A stretch of 64,000 nt of DNA from NCBI GenBank assembly GCA_030407085.1, contig CM059582.1, forward strand, positions 87,560,501-87,624,500, in the 5' to 3' direction. The translations under genes and the position numbers were made by a program. Origin of the DNA: Trichopria drosophilae. Its lineage: Eukaryota > Arthropoda > Insecta > Hymenoptera > Diapriidae. The notes beneath the pieces were generated by a model. The model was given only the letters and a program-made list of their open reading frames with translations. It searched no databases and was not told where the DNA came from. Positions within the stretch are counted from its first letter, which is position 1. Every line of letters starts with the position of its first letter. Below are positions 58,771 to 64,000 of this stretch, piece after piece.

Positions 58771-61700
58771 CGTTCTGGAACAATGAGCGACGGAATCGTT
58801 GTTTAAATAATCATTATTTATAACTATTGCTGTAAAATGCGTATAATCCGCGCAGGAAAAGCTTTAAATAGTTCAAATTTTGCATACACTTTAAAAATGC
58901 TGTTTGAAACAAGGAAAATATCGTTTTTCAACAAATCTCGACGAAATCATTGTTTAAATAATCATTATTTATAACGATTTCTGATAACTTGTGTAGGAAA
59001 TTCTTTCTATATTCTTTCAATTTTTTAATACACTTCAAAAATACTGTTTGAAATAAGGAAAATATGATTTTGAAAAAATTGCCGACGGAATAATTGTTTA
59101 AATAATCATTATTTATAACCATTTCTGGTAACTTGTGTAGAAAATTCTTTATAAAGATCAAATTTTGCATACTCTCTAAAAATACTGTATGAAATAAGGA
59201 ACATAACGTTTTGAAACAACTAGCGACGGAATCATTCTTTAAATAATCATTCTTTATAACTATTGCTGTAAAATTGGTATAATCCGTGCAGGAAATGCTT
59301 TAAAAAGTTCAAAGTTTGCATACACTTTAAAAATACTGTTCGAAATAAGAAAAATATGGTTTTGAAACATTTAGCGACGGAATCATTGTTTAAATAATCA
59401 TCATTTATAACTATTGCTGTAAAATGCATATAATTTGTACAGGAAAATCTTTATAAAGTTGAAATTTTGCTGACTCTTTAAAAATGCGGTTTGAAACAAG
59501 CAAAATATCGTTTTGAAACAATTCGCGACGGAATCATTGTTTAAATAATCATTATTTATAACGATTTCTGGTAAGATGTGTAGGAAATTCTTTATAAAGA
59601 TGAAATTTTGCATACTCTTTAAAAATACTGTTTGAAATAAGGAAAATATCGTTTTGAAACAATTGGCGACGGAATCATTGTTTAAATAATTATTCTTTAT
59701 AACTATTGCTGTACAATGAGTATAATCCGTGCAGGAAATGCTTTAAAAAGTTCAATGTTTGCATACACTTTAAAAATACTGTTTGAAATAAGAAAAATAT
59801 GCTTTAGAAACATTTAACAATGGAATCATTGTTAAAATAATCATTATTTATAACGATTTCTGATAACTTGTGTAGGAAATTCATTCTTTATTCTTTCAAT
59901 TTTTTAATACACTTCAAAAATACTGTTTGAAATAAGGAAAATATGATTTTGAAAAAATTGGCGACCGAATCATTGTTTAAATAATCATTATTTATAACGA
60001 TTTCTGGTAACTTGTGTAGAAAATTCTTTATAAAGATAAAATTTTGCATACTCTTTAAAATTACTGTTCGAAATAAGGAGAATATTGTTTTGGAACAATG
60101 AGCCACGGAATCATTATTTAAATAATTATTCTTTATAACTATTGCTGTAAAATGAGTATAATCAGTGCAGGAAATGCTTTAAAAAGTTCAATGTTTGCAT
60201 ACACTTTAAAAATACTGTTTGAAAGAAGAAAAATATGCTTTTGAAACATTTAACAATGGAATCATTGTTAAAATAATCATTATTTATAACGATTTCTGAT
60301 AACTTGTGTAGGAAATTCTTTCTTTATTCTTTCAATTTTTTAATACACTTCAAAAATACTGTTTGAAATAAGGAAAACATCGTATTGAAACAATTCGCGG
60401 CGGATCGTTGTTTAAATAATCATTGTTTATAACGATTTCTGATAACCTGTGCAGAAAATTCTTCATAAAGTTAAAATTTCTTTCTTATACACTGCAAAAA
60501 TTCTGTTTGAAATTAGGAAAACCTCGTTTTGAAACAATTCGCGGCAGATCATTGTTTAAATAATCATTGTTTATAACGATTTCTGACAACTTGGGCAGGA
60601 AATTCGTTATAAAGTGACAATTTCGCACACACGTCAAAAATACTGTTTCGAATAAGGAATATATCGTTTCAATACAATTCGCAACGGAATCATTGTTTAA
60701 ATAATCATTGTTACAAAAGATTTCTGATAAGTTGAGCAGGATTTTCTTCATAAATTAAAAATTTTTTACTTATATACTTTAAAAATTCTGTTTGAAATAA
60801 GGAAAACATCGTTTTGAAACAATTCTCGGCGGAATCATTGCTTAAATAATCATTGTTTATAACCATTTCTGTAAAATGCGTAGAATTTTTGCAGAAAATT
60901 CTTCGTAAAGTTAAAAATTTTCATAAACGTTAAAAATGCTCTTTGAAATAAGGAACATATCGTTTCGACAGAATTCGCGGCGGAATCATTATTTAAATAA
61001 TCAATGTTTATAATGATTTCTGATAACTTGTGCAGAAAATTCTTCATAAAGTTAAAATTTCTTTCTTATACACTTCAAAAATACTGTTTGAAATAAGGAA
61101 AACATCGTTTTGAAACAATCCGCGGCGGATCGTTGTTTAAATAATCATTGTTTCTAACAATTTCTGATAACCGGTGCAGAAAATTCTTCATAAAGTTAAA
61201 ATTTCTTTCTTATACACTTCAAAAATACTGTTTGAAATAAGGAAAACCTCGTTTTGAAACAATTCGCGGCGGATCGTTGATTAAATAATCATTGTTTATA
61301 ACGATTTCTGGTAACCTGTGCAGAAAATTCTTCATAAAGTTAAAATTATTTTCTTATACACTTAAAAAATACTGTTTGAAATAAGGAAAGCATCGTTTTG
61401 AAGCAATTCGTGGAGGAATCGTTGTTTAAATAATCTTTGTTTATAACGATTTCTGATAACTTGGGCAGGAAATTATTTATAAAGTGACAATTTTGCAGAC
61501 ATTTCAAAAATACTGTTTGAAATAAGGAAAACATCGTTTTGAAACAATTCGCGGCGGAATCATTGCTTAAATAATCATTGTTTATAACCGATTCTGTAAA
61601 ATGCGTATAATTTTTGCAGAAAATTCTTCGTAAAATTAACAATTTTCAGTCACTACAAAAACACTGTATGAAGTAAAGAAAATATCGTTGTGAAAAAATT

Positions 61701-63208
61701 CGCGACGGAATCAATGTTTAAATAATCATTGTGAATAGATATTTCTGATAACTTGAGCAGGATATTCTTCATAAAGTTAAAATTTCTTTCTTATATACTT
61801 CAAAAATACTGTTTGAAATAAGTAAAACATCGTTTTGAAACAATTTGCGGCCGAATCATTGCTTAAATAATCATTGTTTATAACCATTTCTGTACAATGC
61901 GTATAATTTTTGCAGAAAATTCTTCGTAAAGTTAAAAATTTTCATACGCGTCAAAAATACTCTTTGAAATAAGTAACATATCGTTTTGAAACAATTCGCG
62001 GTGGAATTATTGTTTATATAAACATTGTTTATAATGATTTTGATAACTTGTGCAGGAAATTCTTTATAAAGTGAGAATTTTGCATACACTTCAAAAATAC
62101 TGTTTGAAATAAGGAAAACATCGTTTTGAAACAATTCGCGACGGAATCATTGTTTAAATAATCATAGTTTATAACCGATTCTGTAAAATGAGTATAATTT
62201 TTGCATGAAATTCTTCATAAAATTAACAATTTTCAGTCACTGCAAAAACACTGTATGAAATAAAGAAAATATCGTTGTGAAAAAATTCGCGACGGAATCA
62301 ATGTTTAAATAAACATTGTTAAAAGATATTTCTGATAACTTGAGCAGGATATTCTTCATAGAGTTAAAATTTCTTTCTTATACACTTTAAAAATACTGTT
62401 TGAAATAAGGAATATATAGTTTTAATACAATTCGCATCGGAATCATTATTTTAATAATCATTGTTAAAAAAGATTTGTTGTAACTTGAGGAGGATATTCT
62501 TCATAAAGTTAAAATTTCTTATACACTTAAAACATACTGTTTGATATAAGGAAAATACTGTTTTGAAACAATTCGCGGCAGAATCATTGCTTAAATGATC
62601 ATTGTTTATAACCATTTCTGTAAAATGCGTATAATTTTTGCAGAATATTCTTCGTGATATTAAAAATTTTCATACACGTCAAAAATACTATTTCGAATAA
62701 GGATTATATCGTTTCAATATAATTCGTGACGGAATCATTGTTTAAATAATCATTGTTTATAACCGATTCTGTAAAATGCGTATAATTTTATACATAAAAT
62801 TCTTCATAAAATTAATAATTTTCAGTCACTACAAAAACACTGTATGAAATAAAGAAAATATCTTTGTGAAACAATTCGCGACGGAATCAGTGTTTGAATA
62901 ATCATTATTAAAAGATATTTCTGAAAACTTGAGCAGGATGTTCTTCATAAAGTTAAAATTTCTTTCTTATATAGTTCAAAAATGCTGTAAAAATACTGTT
63001 CGAAATAAGAAAAATATGGTTTTGAAACAATTAGCGACGGAATCATTGTTTAAATAATCATCATTTATAACTATTGCTGTAAAATGCGTATAATTTCTGC
63101 AGAAAATTCTTCGTAAAGTTAAAAATTTTCATACACGTCAAAAATACTCTTCGAAATAAAGAAAATATCGTTGTGAAACAATTCGCGATGGTATCATTGT
63201 TTAAATAA
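58771..63208. repeat. Satellite DNA array, right block
   Basis: Continuation of the 1-32424 satellite in the same orientation, resuming at CGTTCTGGAACAATGAGCG. The inner part (to about 60390) is the same subfamily that ends the left block (both have CATTTAACAATGGAATC and TTTTTTAATA(C/A)ACTTC monomers). From about 60390 the monomers drift: GTTTATAACCATTTC variants, TTCTTCATAAAGTTAAAATTTC and many private changes. The last recognisable monomer ends near 63208. Confidence 0.95.
60390..63208. repeat. Diverged edge of the satellite array
   Basis: Monomers here differ much more from one another than those of the core, with many indels and no obvious higher-order repeat apart from one paired pattern (61560-61860 resembles 62140-62340). 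This matches the usual picture in which array edges escape homogenisation by unequal exchange. Confidence 0.8.
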
Positions 63209-64000
63209 TATTAAGATTAATTCATCCCTTACAATGGATAAGAATTAACGTAAGTTTCAAGCGTGCTGAATGAAATTTGTAGTTACAATTTGTTTCTAAT
63301 ATTTAAGGCCCATTAATGATTTTTTAATTTCTGTATTACTCGTCAAATTATGCCCATCTCTGGATAACAACATACAAATATTTCAGATGAAATCATGAAA
63401 CATTACGGAGTGTGTCATCTAGTCCCCACGATTGGCGACTGCAGGACCAAAGTCGTGGGTGCTGTTATACAGATAATTTCTCGAATATTCATTTAAAATT
63501 CATAATTACATGTATACGCCGAAAGTAAAAAAAATAGTATGCCTGAAAAAGTATGTATACCTAACAAATTGATTTCAACAAGTATTTTACTTGCAACTAC
63601 GGAGATGTAACCAATAAAAAATAGGAACTGTGGTTGAACCTTAAGAACCTGGTTGATTAAATGGTAAATGATACTGCGTGTTTGCTTTCCTTGCTAAACA
63701 GTATTATGACGTTTGTAAGAAAGCACTGTATGTAAAATAAGAAATCTGAGTTGACTATATCACGGTATGTAAAAACGAGTTGACTGGTCGCCATGATAGA
63801 TGTCGATCATGCTGGCAGAACAAGGTCGCCCAAAACGAAAAAAAATACTACCATAATTATATGCTTTTTATGTACAAATTATGTGCTCTAATTAAAAATT
63901 TTTTGCTCCTAACGTTTTTCTAAGAATAGATATTTTATAATGTACTGCTGGCATGACACAAGCTAGCAGAGCATGCTCACAAAATCGATGAAGGAGTAAT
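63209..64000. other. Non-satellite flank, AT-rich, no gene recognised
   Basis: After the last monomer the sequence becomes non-repetitive and AT-rich with no convincing coding frame. A small hairpin (CCCACGA 63425-63431 with TCGTGGG 63453-63459) is the only structured element seen. Confidence 0.7.

Noticed and set aside
1..63208. CENP-B box in the satellite
   Set aside because: I found no match to the CENP-B box core pattern in the monomers, so centromere identity is left as speculation.
63425..63459. Hairpin in the flank as a regulatory RNA
   Set aside because: A 7-bp stem with a 21-base loop is within chance expectation; no other support.

Overview
The window is eukaryotic repetitive DNA, most likely from an arthropod and probably an insect. 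That assignment is an inference from the mix of Ty3/Gypsy, LINE and hAT elements inside an AT-rich satellite; no host gene, rRNA or functional tRNA gene was found that would settle it. Every protein-coding trace belongs to a transposable element, and all but one of these reading frames are broken.

Layout. (1) 1-32424: one AT-rich satellite array in a single orientation. Monomers come in two main lengths, about 140 and 151 bp, and are arranged in higher-order repeats (865, 1159, 1440 and 1465 bp) and multi-kilobase duplicated blocks. (2) 32425-42367: a decayed Ty3/Gypsy LTR retrotransposon on the plus strand: 892-bp 5' LTR, primer-binding site, a 2-kb non-coding leader with internal repeats, gag, pol (PR-RT-RNaseH-IN), a third ORF with coiled-coil character, polypurine tract, and a 3' LTR missing its last 134 bp. 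(3) 42368-58770: a minus-strand Jockey/CR1-like LINE ('LINE A'). It is split by an hAT DNA transposon with an exact 8-bp target duplication. LINE A is cut off inside RT motif A where it meets the gypsy 3' LTR. (4) 43480-56646: the hAT element, with inverted terminal arms of about 3.1 kb and a frameshifted BED-finger transposase between them. Each arm carries two tRNA-like, Pol III box-containing repeat modules in opposite orientations. (5) 50407-54357: a second LINE ('LINE B', plus strand) inside the right hAT arm, flanked by a 369-bp direct duplication and ending in a TATC-repeat tail. (6) 58771-63208: the same satellite resumes in the same orientation and almost the same phase, and becomes more divergent toward its outer edge. 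(7) 63209-64000: AT-rich sequence without satellite or recognisable genes.

Order of events as read from the nesting: the satellite came first; LINE A entered it; hAT entered LINE A ORF2; LINE B entered the hAT right arm. The gypsy element lies against both the satellite (left) and LINE A (right), and its relative age is not resolved because a deletion removed the junction. The most unusual observations are the 3.1-kb hAT arms with paired tRNA-like modules, the 369-bp LINE target duplication, the extra gypsy ORF, and the multi-scale organisation of the satellite.
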